A DNA stretch of 64,000 nt from Lasioglossum baleicum (Eukaryota; Arthropoda; Insecta; Hymenoptera; Halictidae), in NCBI RefSeq assembly GCF_051020765.1, contig NC_134929.1, forward strand, positions 2,568,786 through 2,632,785, given 5' to 3'. The notes under the pieces were generated by a model. That model did no database searches. It worked only from the letters and a program-made list of their open reading frames with translations, and was not told where the DNA came from. Shown in pieces: positions 25,901 through 38,014 of the stretch. Every line of letters begins with the position of its first letter. Position 1 is the first letter of the stretch. A program made the position numbers and the translations under genes.

Positions 25901-27685
25901 AGAATGAAGAACAACAAATTAACATAGGCTTCCATTTATTATAACAAAGAAACGAGAAAATAAACAAAATGTTACACGGAAAAAAGTTAATAGACCCATT
26001 AATAGATCTGCTGGAAGAAAGTTTCCCATTTGATTTACAGTCTCCGCAACACCAAATTTCTGCAACAATTACTGTTGGATGATTCTTATAGAGTTTTTTG
26101 CGCTGATTCCGAATCTGCCCTTAATATTTCTCCTAGATACAAATTTCGGATCACGAATAATAGATACAAAATTTGTAATTAGTTACTCGAAGATATAGAT
26201 ACACAGGGGACCACCTGTAGCGGTATTTTCGAATACCTCGAAACCATTCTGCACTTCGCAATCATAACTTAAATTGTGTTTCTTTTTTTTCAATTACAGA
26301 AAGTGGACAGCGAAAGTCGACAGCGCGAACTGCATCAATTCTTTAAGTTGAAAATAAATGTAGACAATTAAAAAATGTTTTTGGTTAAACTTTTCATTAA
26401 AACTCGAAGCAATAAGTATTTACCGAACAAAACGATTATAGATGCGGGATTCGATTCGGGGCCAGAAGATTCCCAGCCGTATACATATATGTACTTGTTT
26501 TGTTAACGACTACCCAACCTCTAAAAAATTATAAAAAAATTAAGAACGGTTGCTTCAATAATATCCAAGTACTGAATTCTTATAAAACTGGAGTCTCTAA
26601 CACTTCAATACAAAACATGCATTTTCTTGGAATTTTTGGAGGTTTTCAATTTTTTAAAACATGTTTCCGTAATCCGAAAAATCTGAAAAAATACACATTA
26701 ATAATCAGGATGAGACACAACTAACGTAATAATATAAATGTGGTCAACTGAAGACTTTGATGTATGTATATACATAAAATCGGCAATTTTATGTTTTCCG
26801 ATTTGTTTAAAAATCGATTTTGCAACCAAAAATTTTGAAAAAAATCTCAGTAGTGTATGCTATTCGGTAGAATATTCATGAATTTTTTCATAATTTTCTG
26901 TTGAACATGACGTGACTAAAAACAAATTTGGTTGGATACTTCTGACCATCTTTTCCGGCTATACCTTAAGAATCAACGAAAACATTATTTAAAAAATACA
27001 AAATATATTTCTTTTTACATCGTTAAACCGATTTTTCAAAAAAAATTAGGCCTAATTTCTCTTCGATATCTCTTTTAGATCAAAAGTTATAGCAAAATGT
27101 GCGTCGCGCCGCGTGCTGTGCCCGAGATTCAAATGCGCGCCGTCTCCAGATTCCAACTTTTCGCCTCATCCTTCCGAAACTTCGGCAACGTGAAAATCGA
27201 CGGAACGCGTCGGCGTCGATCAGTCGAGCAGGTAGTCACACGGACATGGTAGAGGTACGTTTGTTGTGTAGCGCGCGTGCAATCGAACATGCACCAACAC
27301 GGGCAAGCGCGGTCGACACCGCTCACGGATACGACGATACGTCAGGGAAGGGGAAACTGCCGTTCAGTTTTCAGCAGTTTTCAGTTATTCTCTCAACTCT
27401 CAACCAGTGTCGCCAGAAAGTGACCGAACCGTCACTCGAGGGGAATACAAGGTACCCCCTCTTTGATGACCAGAGTAATATGTGATACGTTGCGCGTGCG
27501 CGATGGAGACGCAACAACGACTGACATTTCGCAGGTTTTAGGTTATTGCCGCGTATCGTATCGTACCTATTATGTACATATGAATCATGTGGGTCGTTCT
27601 AAATAGAGACTGTAAATATTCTTTATTATAAATAAAATTAATTGTAACATGTGGGAGTTTCAGTCGTGAAGCGAAGTATGAATGC
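19937..27685 (+). repeat. 7.75-kb tandem repeat unit, copy 3 (last)
   Basis: This is the third right-facing copy. A substitution separates it from copies 1 and 2: T at 21675, against A at 6167 and 13921. It stops at AATGC (27685). The sequence then continues as TTACTATTTATATG instead of re-entering the unit. That continuation resembles the flank of the related transposon end at 57740-57830, so the array ends by running into what looks like the original adjoining sequence. Confidence 0.95.
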
Positions 27686-28290
27686 TTACTATTTATATGT
27701 ACAATTTAAAAAATCTTGAAATCTGTATGTATGTAGTACTGAGTTACATTCCAGTAAAATCAATAAATCATAATATATTTTAACACTGTTAACCCTCATA
27801 CGCACCTCAAAAATAGTTGCATAAAACAGACTGGGATAATAAATTCACTCATTTTTCTTCTACATGATAAACTGACAAATTATGTTTTATTTGTAACGTT
27901 AGATTTTAAAGAAATACAACTCACAACATAGACATAAAGGGATCAATAATTACATAGTATGTGAAATAAGTAAATGGGTGAATTTTACGCGGCAATAACC
28001 TAAAACCTGCGAAATGTCATGTCATTGTTGCGTCCCCATCGCGCACGCGCAACGTGTCTTCCATTCGCCCCACTAAATCCCCGTCGCGCATGCGCAACGT
28101 GTCACATATTACCCTGGTCATCAGAGAGGGGGTACATCATTTCACCGTGACTCCCCTCATCTGGCGACACTGCTCTCAACAGTTCTCAAGTTCTCGTTCG
28201 CTTAGCTCGGTCGTAATATCTGTGGTTGTCAGGAGGACGCCGCCGCATGTCACATTGTACTTTCACTTTCGAGATATTGTCGTTTAAAGT
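27686..28290. mobile_element. Inverted remnant of the transposon end that terminates the unit
   Basis: Bases 27985-28200 are a diverged reverse complement of about 27340-27560 in copy 3. They share GCGGCAATAACCTAAAACCT, repeated GCGCACGCGCAACGTG and CATCTGGCGACACTG. The space between holds AT-rich sequence that also matches 57740-57840. Together with copies at 57505-57840 and, more diverged, 52375-52500, this indicates a dispersed element with inverted GC-rich ends. No transposase is seen. Confidence 0.65.
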
Positions 28291-29495
28291 TTTGATCACT
28301 AATGCTTTGACAAGGACATTGGTTATAAATTGTATTATTTTTTCGAGCCTTTTGAATTGATTTTCGTGACGTTTTTTCTGGTAAATACCTAATTCTACAC
28401 TATAAAGTTCAATAAATGCATAAACTGAAATTTTTTGAAATTGATTGTGACATGCAGCGTTTTTCTTGACACAATCACAGATATATTTACATAACTTCGC
28501 TCTGTGGTTACACGTTACACTCGCGAGTGCGGTCTGCGTTGCGGCATTTGACTATTTGACTATTGATTAGATTGACTTGCTTGGATTATGTGATTACGTG
28601 GATTACTTGGATTACGTGCACTACGCGGAAGGAAGGAAGAACGGAAGGTATTTGTACATATTTATATTGGTTAATCGGTTTCATTTTGCTCAAATGTCTC
28701 CCAAAATCTTCGCGTGGAAAAGCGTGAGAACGCTTGTCGGCACACCACGCGACAGTGCCATTTGCCATCTCGTATGAGGTGCTACGGGGCGAGTATGTTC
28801 ACTTCAATGTAGAGTCCAAAATAGTAAATTGTTTGTTTCTTTATCACTTTATCACTCTCTTTTCATTATCATTATTATCATTTATCACTTTAAACAAATC
28901 CAACACAATTCAGCTTTGGCCCATTCAGATTAGAATTAGCTTAGCAATATTCTAAATCGGCAAAATGATGGCTTAAACCAATTCAGTAAGGCAAGTATTT
29001 AATCTCCTTCACTTGCTTCTCATCATCGAATTTTTTTATTTCTGGTAGTACATTCTTTTGTTTGTAGTTCAACTTAATCGATTTTTTATAAATATCATTG
29101 CAATATTTGAATCAGTTAGGTATATTAGTTGATGAAAAACGTCAGAAGACCTTTTGTAATTGTAGCACCAGAAATTAGAAAATTCGTTGAGATGAGCAAT
29201 AAGCGAAGAAGATTAAATACTCACCTTTACTCACTGTGTAATTGAAAATCTAATTTACAGAACAGAGGATAAATATAATGTGCTATCCAGGGAAGGAGGA
29301 GAAGGAAGCTGCGGCAACCGGGGAAGAGGAAGACCTCTAATTTTTCACGTGGTACGTATATCTAATTATGCCATTCAACGCACATGCATATATTGTACAT
29401 TACTGATTTTCTTCGTATTTTTTAGGTATCCCACCTATGCCAGAACGTGCTACGGGCCACAAGTTTCGGGAAGCAGAGGCAACAACGTGTAATAA
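28291..29495. other. Unassigned intergenic stretch
   Basis: No repeat partner elsewhere in the window and no coding frame with recognisable motifs. A short patch at 28580-28625 repeats GGATTA-type words (TTGGATTATGTG, GTGGATTACTTGG). Around 29281-29345 there is a purine-rich GGAAGGAGGAGAAGG stretch. It could hold host sequence, but nothing can be assigned. Confidence 0.5.
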
Positions 29496-29525
29496 TCACA
29501 ATATACAGGGTGTTCCGTTTAAATA

Positions 29526-29681
29526 CGAACACCTAAATATCTCTTCAGGTTATTGTGATGCAAAAAATATTTGTTACGTAATGTGCATGGTGTCAATGGA
29601 CCAAATATCTGGCACACCGTGCACATTACGTAACAAATATTTTTTGCATCACAATAACCTGAAGAGATATTTAGGTGTTCG
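29526..29681. repeat. Perfect short hairpin repeat
   Basis: Arms of about 67 bp (starting CGAACACCTAAATATCTC) face each other around a ~20-bp loop (TCAATGGACCAAATATC). The complementarity looks perfect over most of the arm. It is preceded by CAGGGTGTTCCG, a kind of sequence often seen at insect DNA-transposon ends. A small foldback MITE is the likely identity. Confidence 0.75.
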
Positions 29682-29719
29682 TCCAATAATAAAGCATAGT
29701 AATAATAAAAAATTATAAT

Positions 29720-29722
29720 ATT

Positions 29723-29757
<35 letters not shown>
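29720..29757. repeat. AT dinucleotide microsatellite
   Basis: An (AT)n run follows the hairpin. Open frames with alternating Ile-Tyr on the other strand are products of this run. Confidence 0.9.
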
Positions 29758-29758
<1 letters not shown>

Positions 29759-30145
29759 CTTGTGTCATTGTCCATGTGTCTTTACCAACTCCCTGCGGCG
29801 TATTAAAAAATAAGAAAAAGTAAATTTTCTTTTCCCTTATACGACACTTTGTCTTTTTTGCATGGGGACATTTTAATCTTAGCTTCCATCTCTTGCAATC
29901 GATGCAGAGAATTTTTATATTGCACAGATTATTTTTTTTTTCGTTTTCTCTCCTTGCATGTGACTGAATATTCATTCAAAAATCAGTATTGTCGGTAAAA
30001 AGGGAAACTGCTACATATTTGTACAATAGAAATCTACTTTATCGACATCTGCCACATTAGTGCGATCTGCCCTTACCGACGGCGATGCCCTGTATCACCA
30101 ACGAGATACTATTAAAGACTGCCAGCACCGACGAGATACTATTAA

Positions 30146-30733
30146 GGGGGCCGTCTCCTAGCAGATGACGGTCGCGCGTGAACACTCACACACCGCTAGA
30201 GTACACTCACACACCGCTAGACCACGTATACGTACGCGAGAATTGCTAGGATCAGGGAAATGCGTTCTGATTTCTCGATAATGCAAAGACGGGGGTTTTT
30301 ATTAGTCAAAATCGCTAGATAAAAGATCAATCTAGTGCGCTGTTTGCTTCAAAAGTCGTTCTATTACGTTTCCGAGCAATGATTTTGCAATATTCGGCTG
30401 CATGTTGCCCGTCGGAGAGGCTAGTACGCCGGCGTGACTGCAGCGCCATCTAACGGGCAACATGCGACGGGCAACATGCAGCCGAATATTGCAAAATCAT
30501 TGCTCGGAAACGTAAAAGAACGACTTTTGAAGCAAACAGCGCACTAGATTGATCTTTTATCTAGCGATTTTGACTAATAAAAACCCCCGTCTTTGCATTA
30601 TCGAGAAATCAGAACGCATTTCCCTGATCCTAGCAATTCTCGCGTACGTATACGTGGTCTAGCGGTGTGTGAGTGTACTCTAGCGGTGTGTGAGTGTTCA
30701 CGCGCGACCGTCATCTGCTAGGAGACGGCCCCC
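30146..30733. mobile_element. TTAA-flanked palindromic MITE (piggyBac-type target)
   Basis: The 588-bp insertion starts GGGGGCCGTCTCCTAGCAG, ends with its complement, and is flanked by TTAA at 30142-30145 and 30734-30737. Arms of ~270 bp are almost perfectly complementary (one visible mismatch near 30364) around a loop at about 30416-30466. The right arm of the large palindrome has the uninterrupted site with a single TTAA (46580-46583), which fixes the insertion boundaries. TTAA duplication is the hallmark of piggyBac transposases. No transposase is present, so the element is non-autonomous. Confidence 0.88.
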
Positions 30734-33064
30734 TTAAAGACTGCCAGCCCCTGTGCTATTCAGCGAGCCCGGTAACCGGGCGCAACGGGCGCGGGGATAA
30801 CGTGAAAGTTACAGTGATCTGATATACCACAGCGCTAAAAGTTCCACAATCCACGAGATATTCGTCAAGTTGAAGAAGAATGATATAGTAGAATGCTGAC
30901 ATTACCTATTCTGTAATTGCCTTATAATACTATATATAATTCTCTTATTGCATTCTTATTTTCCTTATTATCACCATTGTAATAATTGTTTACAATATAA
31001 TCGATAGTTTATAGATGTAGGAAAAATGGAAGTAATTACTACGTAATATTCTACAAATGTATTGGAATTTAAAAGTAATTTGAACATTATTGCGTTATAT
31101 ATAAAATAATGATTCTTAAAAAATATTTTGTTATGTTGTGTAATGACAAAATTCAATCGTTCTTATTAAGATCCTTAGTAGGAAACAGAAAATTAATTTT
31201 TTTACTTATTTATCCCATACTTGTAATGCTCGACAGCATTATTGACTGCAATTATTAAAGTAGAGGTAGTAACAAGATAAAAGTATTAACTAATTAAACT
31301 AATTTTCGACGGCTCCTATCCATACAATGTTATTTAGAGGCAGTATTTCGTACGAAGATATCTAAAAAAATAATTCTATTTGACTCTATACGAATATTTC
31401 TTGCACCATATATGACGCTATTTAAAAAGTGCGTGTAACATTATTTTATTTCATTCTAAACTGAACCACTTCCTGAAACATGATTCATTTATGAGTACAT
31501 TGTGCGACGAGGCGAAGAGCTAGCAGACGAAGTCGAAGTCGAAATCTTAAAAGAATAAGGACTTCCCGCGTCTCTTTTTTTCCCGACGCTGTCCTTCATT
31601 GTGTCCGAAACTTGCGTCGCTCATTGCATAAGCAAATATCATCGGAATTATATAATTTTGGTATCATTTTCATAAAAAGAAACAAAATTCACCAAATATG
31701 TTAAGGAAAATCCTATAAAAAAGTAATGATAAATAATTAAGCTTAGTTGTTTGATTAGTAGTCTCACACCGATATACCCGACCCGACCCGTATCATGTTA
31801 CAATGTTTCACTCCATTCCACGGCGACCGAAGCCCTCGAGCTTCACTTCCCTTTTCTCCGTTCGTCATCATAGAATAGTGTTTCCTGAAAATTGAATGTC
31901 TCATATCTGGCCAGACTCGAGTTTTCGACATTTATAGCAAGCTTGCTATAATCTTATCTTATATGTCAAAATTTAGTTTTCTATTTAAAATATTTTGTTG
32001 TTAAAACTCATTAATAGTTTTAAATAGTACTTGAATATATTTAAAATAATATTGGAATATTGGAATATTACAATTTGGAATGAAGGGCCCAGCCGGACGA
32101 GGTAGTCCTTCGAATTATTTAAACAGCCGTTGTGCCATTCAATTTTCGGTCGATTTTCCCCATTTACTTGCATTAATTTTATCATATAATTGCATTTAAT
32201 TGAAATTGATATTTGAGATTTTTCCCGATTTTTTGGTTCAAAATGTTAATTACACACAAAGTGAAAAACACGCAAAAATTCGACAAATGCAGGTTTTTTA
32301 GAGAAATTGAAAAATAGCATTGTAATCATATTTTTAGACTATCAACATATGTACCAGAACTTTTTTTACGACAGCGCGTAAACGACAAGGACTGAGGTAC
32401 GAGGCAGCCGACACAGTTCAAAAGGCTGCGTACCGATTACATCAATGCACATAGGAATTACCAACGTATTTGTGAGATTCTTCTAATTAAAATGAGCCTA
32501 AATACGGCACAATTTGAGCCATATTTACTTATTTAAAGTGTGATCATAATTACCTAATATAGGTTATTATAATAGGTCATTTAATATAATATATTTATAC
32601 TTATAAATAATTTAGGGATGTGCGGGCCGCTCGATGTTCGGGTTCGGGTCGGGTCGGGTCGCAGAAAGTCCGGCGGCCCGTCGATTCGACTTCGAATTCG
32701 TCGGGTGGGTACGAAAAGAATCGAACAAGTTCGGGCGGACGAGTTATTGCGTTATCCGAGATTCAAATACTCTGCGTTCTGATGACATAGATAATGGTAA
32801 TAATGGTTTTCTTTCTTAACTTATAACGTGATTTTTAATATACTTGGTTTTTTTAGAACTACATTAGGTATATTCGCCAAACACGTGCCTGCTCTTTATA
32901 TGTATTAAAGCTTGAATAATGCACGTTGAATGTGAAAAACTTAAAAGACAATATTTCTAGCTTTTTAACGAATTTTCTCCGAATGAACTTAGATATGTAT
33001 CGATAATATCATTAAAATATCCTTACGGAAGTTATACAATACACCTAGAAGATTACAATATGGT

Positions 33065-33256
33065 AAAGTATGGCAATAATTCAATGACTCCAAGAAAAAT
33101 GGAAAACTTAATGACTCCGAGAAAAGTAAAGAACTTAATGACACTGAGGAAAATGAAAAATTCAATGACTCCAAGAAAAAGGGAAACTTAATGACTCCGA
33201 GAAAAATAAAGAACTTACTGACTCTGAGGAAAATGAAAAATTTAATAACTCTCAGT
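33065..33256 (+). repeat. 30-bp minisatellite, left arm copy
   Basis: About six repeats of a 30-bp motif (for example AATGACTCCGAGAAAA...AACTT) occur in tandem. Read on the plus strand they encode a ten-residue Asn/Lys/Glu-rich repeat such as NDSEKNKELT. One base is missing after 33175, so the frame breaks midway. The right-arm counterpart (41480-41625, minus) stays open. A transposon-embedded coding remnant or a simple minisatellite are both possible. Confidence 0.75.
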
Positions 33257-33636
33257 TAATAAGCTGTCTTCAATACCTCTTAAGAATGCAATTAATCGCA
33301 TGTAGGGATTGATCAGGTGTTTCTCTCTATATTAAAAAATATTTAAAAATCCTTTGACAAATCTGTTTTGTGGCGTCAGGATACTGCTGTCGATATTCCA
33401 TCACAGTTTGTATAGTATATATTATTTCTCCTCTTTGTTTCTATATAAAATTTTATTATGATCCTGCATTAGTTTAACGCCCCGTTCAGCGGTATCATTG
33501 ACCACCTTCAGTCTATGTTTCAGTCAGACTACTTATTATTCATAATAACTTCTTTTTCCGATATTATAACTGTTTTTCTTTTGTAGATTGGAGCATATTA
33601 ATGAATTTATTTATAAGAGAGTAGAGAGACTTCCAG

Positions 33637-33860
33637 GATTGCAAAATATTCATTTACTCATTTCTCGATAATACAAACACGGGGTTTTTCACTACTCAAA
33701 AACGCTAGATAAAACATCGATCTAGGGCGCTATCTGCCTCAAAAGTCCTATTTTTTCGTTTACGAGGCGTAATTTGCATTATTCGGCAGCATGTAGCTAT
33801 GAAAATAGCTATACATATGCGCAGTTGTATGCTTCCGAATAATGCAAATTACGCCCCTTA
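33637..33860 (+). mobile_element. Truncated palindromic MITE, left arm
   Basis: It begins CCAGGATTGCAAAATATTC and contains the conserved core (CGATAATACAAACACGGGG, CGCTAGATAAAACATCGATC, TTCGGCAGCATGTAGC). Beyond the short central inversion around 33795-33850 it is cut off at ATTACGCCCCTTA, so only one long arm remains. The mirror-image copy is at 40896-41118. Confidence 0.75.
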
Positions 33861-36584
33861 ATATCTCTGTCAGTTATGTATGTATGAAAAATCTCTTCAA
33901 ACAAAAGTTGTAGTATATAAGGAGGTGGATATAGTATCAGAGAAAAAAAATTTTTTCAAAGTCATTATTTCAAGTTTTCAAGGTCACGGATGTTTTTCTA
34001 TCAACAACTGTTTATGCTATATATGGATTCTTAAAGAGAAAAAAGACAAATTCAACGATATATCATAACGTCTATTTATGTCAAGATTTAAAAAATTCAA
34101 AATTTTCAAATTTGCTGCGCCTCATTTTCCCATGATCCAATCGGCCCCAACATTTTTCCAGATCATTTTCTCAACATTTGTTACAATTCTGGTTTACGGG
34201 ACCAAAAAATTTCATGGTCGAAAAATAAAGTCCAGCCTAATGTACATATATGTAAATTACGAAAAGCAGTAAAGGGTGCTTAACGTCGAAGAAGAAAATC
34301 CTGGTAATTAAAACTTAATATGTACTACATTCTACGTTATTAGGATAATTGTAGTTTAATTATGATACATTTTATAAGCAATGAAATTAGAGCATCATTG
34401 CGAAAAAAGATGAGTTTACAATAACCTCAATATTTTATGAAATTCTATTATAATTATAGTTATGACTTTATTTTTTTATTATAGGAAGACAGAAGATCAA
34501 ATAAACTTGTGTATGCTAGTATAAAATCAATTTATATATATTATACAATTTATTTTATTATTTGTTTGACAACTAATAAATCTACAAATTGTTTCATAAA
34601 CTAAAAAATACTTCCTGCATTTTCGTATTCTCCAATCAGTCCAAATAAATACCATCAACCTGTTCTCGATCATATACCTATAGGTATAATGAGGTATTAA
34701 TATATTTTTATTAATGCAATTATGACAGTAACAAAACGTTTCTATTTTAAATGAATACATATTTTGAACATAGTTTTTATATTTTTAATTTTTTGGAAGG
34801 TTAAGAAATGTAATTAAAAAAGTAATGAAAAATAAAAATAAAAAAAAATCCCCGCTGCACGGGGACTCGAATGCTAGCTCCAGATTGCCATTCATACGCT
34901 CGACGGCTCGACAGCCGAATTTCAGTTTCGTTTCCGCCGTAAAGCAATACAACATGGCAACATGGCAAGTGCTAAAAATAGATTGTGGCTGGCATAAGCG
35001 CACAAGCAGCGCACACGGATATAGTAAAGGTACGCTGGTGAGTGTAGCGCGCGGGCGCGTTGCTAACACGATACATACAGTGTCTTCTGCACCGACGAAA
35101 TGCCGTCGGTGGCCTCCTGCACCGACGAGATACTGTTAAAGACTGCCAGCAGTGATGCCAGAATCATGGGTCGTGGGTTTTTTCCCCTCCGCTCGCTCAG
35201 CCGACTCGATCCCCCACTCTAACGCACCGTCGTCGCCAGGTTGCTTCTACTGCGCACGCGCTACAGGAACGTATCTCTACTCTGTCCGTGTGAGTGCCTG
35301 TTCGATTGCACGCGCGCTACACACACCAGCGTACCTCTACTCTGTCCGTGTGCGCTGCTTGTGCGCTTGCGCCAGCCACAATCTATTTTTAGCATTCTCC
35401 ATCCACATCCACGCCTGCTTGACGGAAACGAAACTGAATCTGAAATTCGGCCGTCGAGCCGTCGAGCGTATCAATCGCAATCTGGAGCTAGCCTTCGAGT
35501 CCCCGCGTGCAGCGAGTTTTATTTTTATTTTTCATTACTTTTTTAATTACATTTTTTAACCTTCCAAAAAATTTAAATATATATTATATGTATATTCGTA
35601 AGTTTGAACCCTTTATCTCAACCAGGAGGGTAGTGAAAGGGTAAAAACTAATTATTGGTTTTTCCCACATTTTCCCTATTTAATGGTATACTTAAAAATT
35701 CTAGAAAAATTCTACAAAATTGTAGATATTATTCCCTATGATTGTGAATTTTTTCAGATTTTTTGCAAATAGTAAGTATGAAAAATCGTATAGCCGGATA
35801 TAAGATGGTCAAAAGTGCTCATCCAAATTAATTTTTAATCACACCATGTTCAATAAAAAATTACGAAAAAATTCATGAACATTCTGCCTAATAGCATACA
35901 CGCGATTGAGACCAATTTCAAACTTTTTGGTTGTAAATAGCCAATGGGTATAGCCGGATAAGATAGTCAAAAATGCCCTTGAACCGAATTTTATCGACGA
36001 TGTCCCATTTGATATAACACCAAGAAAAAACATACTGTGCAAAATTTCAACCCTGTATCTCGATCGGGAGGGTAGTTATAGGGTAAAATCGAAAAATCAG
36101 TTTTTGGCCTATTTTCCCTAGTTAATGACGTTTAGAAATTCTGAAAAAAATCTGACACATGTCAAGAACCCAAATACATACTTTGCAATTAGTTTCAGAT
36201 TTTTAAAAGGGAAATATCCTGCTTGTAAAAAATCAAAAACCTCAAAAAAATTGAAAAAATGCAGATTTCACATGGAAGTTCTAGAGTGTCCACATTTATA
36301 TTTTTACAGTAGCAGTATATTGTTATAAGTATTGTTCATGAATTTTTCAGATTTTTCGGTTTGGTGCGCTGTTGTTAAAGAAAATAAAAACCGATTTTTT
36401 CGACGTTTTTTCCGCGAAGAACTAAGCTAACCTTAAAATTGTTACGTTCTATTTATTCTGTAAGTCTATCAGGCTCTGATAAACCTTGAGCATTCTACAG
36501 AAGTAATTAAAAAATGAAATCAATTTAATTAATATTTCTACAGTATAGACATTACATCTAGAAATATAAATCACGTTTCCAACA

Positions 36585-37225
36585 ATTCAGTTGGCTCAGC
36601 GCGTTAGGCGTTCATACCTAGGAAAGATCATCAAGATTTTCATCGACTAGATAAAAAAAAATGCTGGTGGCTCTCACCAAATGACACTCACATGCGAGAG
36701 CTACTCGAGCGGAAAATTATAGTGCCCAACATCACACTAGGGCCACTTAAATGACTTGAGAGATCTACATGTAAAACTCAACATCATCATATTGTACCGT
36801 GGCACGATAGCTACCTAATATTATATGTATACAATATGTATATTTCGTTGTTAGTAATAAGTTAGTCCCTAAGTAGTACTTAAGCAAACATCCTATACCA
36901 AAGACTGTTAAGGGGTTTTTTTTTAATAAAACTTTTTCCCCATTCTCCCTTCCATTATCCCTTAAGGCGCCTCAGCTTACAAGTAATCCAACCGTTACAC
37001 AGTTCCTATTTATTCTTCCACCGTCCAAAGATTTGTCAAGCACCGAGATTCGCACGCGAGCGAACAATCAGCTTAACATAGCAATACTGTGTGGAGATTT
37101 TTATTATTCTTGTTGACTCCTGTTAACTCTGATTGTACTAATATATTCAATAAACATGTTTAAAAAAAAAAAAAGCGCGTTAGGCGTTCGACTGTTGACT
37201 GCTTATACTAGGTTCGCTCCCGGCA
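36585..37225 (+). pseudogene. tRNA-like sequence (Asn-like) split by a retrocopy
   Basis: With the insertion 36614-37174 and one target repeat removed, the sequence has a Pol III A-box-like TGGCTCAGCG (36592-36601), an anticodon-arm-like TTCGACTGTTGACT with GTT in anticodon position, and a B-box-like GGTTCGCTCC (37211-37220) followed by CCGGC. The order and spacing resemble tRNA-Asn(GTT). The D-arm and acceptor pairing are imperfect and a T-rich tract follows. A tRNA-derived SINE head or tRNA pseudogene is more likely than a functional tRNA. Confidence 0.5.
36614..37174 (+). mobile_element. Poly(A) retroposed insertion with 15-bp target duplication
   Basis: The 561-bp insertion ends in a run of 13 A, preceded by AATAAA at 37149-37154. 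It is flanked by direct repeats GCGCGTTAGGCGTTC at 36599-36613 and 37175-37189. The opposite arm of the palindrome (about 38030-38080) has the empty site in a diverged tRNA-like sequence. These are hallmarks of LINE-machinery retroposition. The body matches nothing else in the window and has no long open frame. It may be a 5'-truncated LINE or a processed transcript of a cellular gene's 3' end. Confidence 0.85.
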
Positions 37226-37236
37226 TAGGTATACAT

Positions 37237-38003
37237 TTTTTTTACTTGATTAATTCTTTTTTTTTATGTCTGACTATATAATAATCAATGGTGTGTTTGT
37301 AGATTTCTTTTAGAAGCAATATCTACATATTCAAAAAAAATATTTTAAGGTGAAATTCGCAAAAAAATTATAATACATACATAGCTTGTGCGGATCGTAA
37401 TTATCTCAGTTTCATTTTATCGTGTTTTCTGTAAAGCATATTTTATTTTATCGATGAATTGAAAGATTTATTTATGTTGAAAATTGGAGGAACTTCTGGC
37501 AGTACTCGACATTTTCAGCAGTAATTCCATTTATGTGTCTTCGAATTTTAAATACTTTGTTATAGAGAAAAGAAAGAAATTCAAGTTGTAGAAATGGCTC
37601 TATTGTTATTTACTTCTTTTGAGGCATTCAATTTGGTACCTCGTCTCTTATGCGGAACAGCAATTGTTGTGTATGTACCACTCAGGGTTGCTAATGAAAT
37701 ATTTCACAGTGAAAGCAGATGTTCCGATACTTGTCAATAAACTAACGGATCTATAAAAGCATATTTAGAATGACAAACTTTTGATGTTTCATTAACTTTT
37801 ACCTTTATTCACCTTTATACGTTTACCTTTTCTTTTCCTTACTCGCCTTACGACTCTGTTAGACACAACTACTATATTTGGTGTATTTTACCTTAAAATA
37901 CTTTTTAAATTTCTTAATATTGCTTTTAAAAGAATTTTACAAAAATATCCTTGACTAGTGTGAAGTTAGATATAAAAAAAGAAGAGAATTGAGATGAAAT
38001 AAA
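37237..38003. other. Unpaired centre of the 18-kb palindrome
   Basis: AT-rich sequence between the two tRNA-like modules that does not pair with itself and has no counterpart elsewhere in the window. No open frame, domain or simple repeat is recognised. Confidence 0.6.
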
Positions 38004-38014
38004 AAAAAATAAAT

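Larger units (their letters stand above)
29682..37236 (+). repeat. Left arm of the 18-kb imperfect palindrome
   Basis: Its reverse complement is found, with gaps, at 38004-47795. Anchor pairs include 29690-29900 with 47600-47790, 30740-31900 with about 45430-46550, 31980-32960 with 44340-45340, 33060-33320 with 41430-41625, 33637-34320 with 40440-41118, and 34800-36600 with 38060-39930. The apparent centre shifts from 37333 to 37380 to 38660 because each arm has private insertions. The arms are composed of several older dispersed elements. Open frames of 60-135 codons appear in both arms and have no recognisable domain. Confidence 0.9.

Noticed and set aside
1..27685. Possibility that the 7.75-kb unit is an rDNA repeat
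   Set aside because: The unit is AT-rich, full of inverted repeats and contains no recognisable 18S, 5.8S or 28S sequence.
35480..35530. tRNA-like 3' half (CTTCGAGTCCCCGCG followed by T-rich tract)
   Set aside because: It has a T-loop-like word and T-rich end, but no A box or convincing acceptor pairing was found upstream.
35152..35559. 135-codon frame present in both palindrome arms
   Set aside because: It sits in a GC-rich dispersed element with TAGCGCGC-type words that also produce other overlapping frames. Its presence in both arms is due to the inversion duplication.
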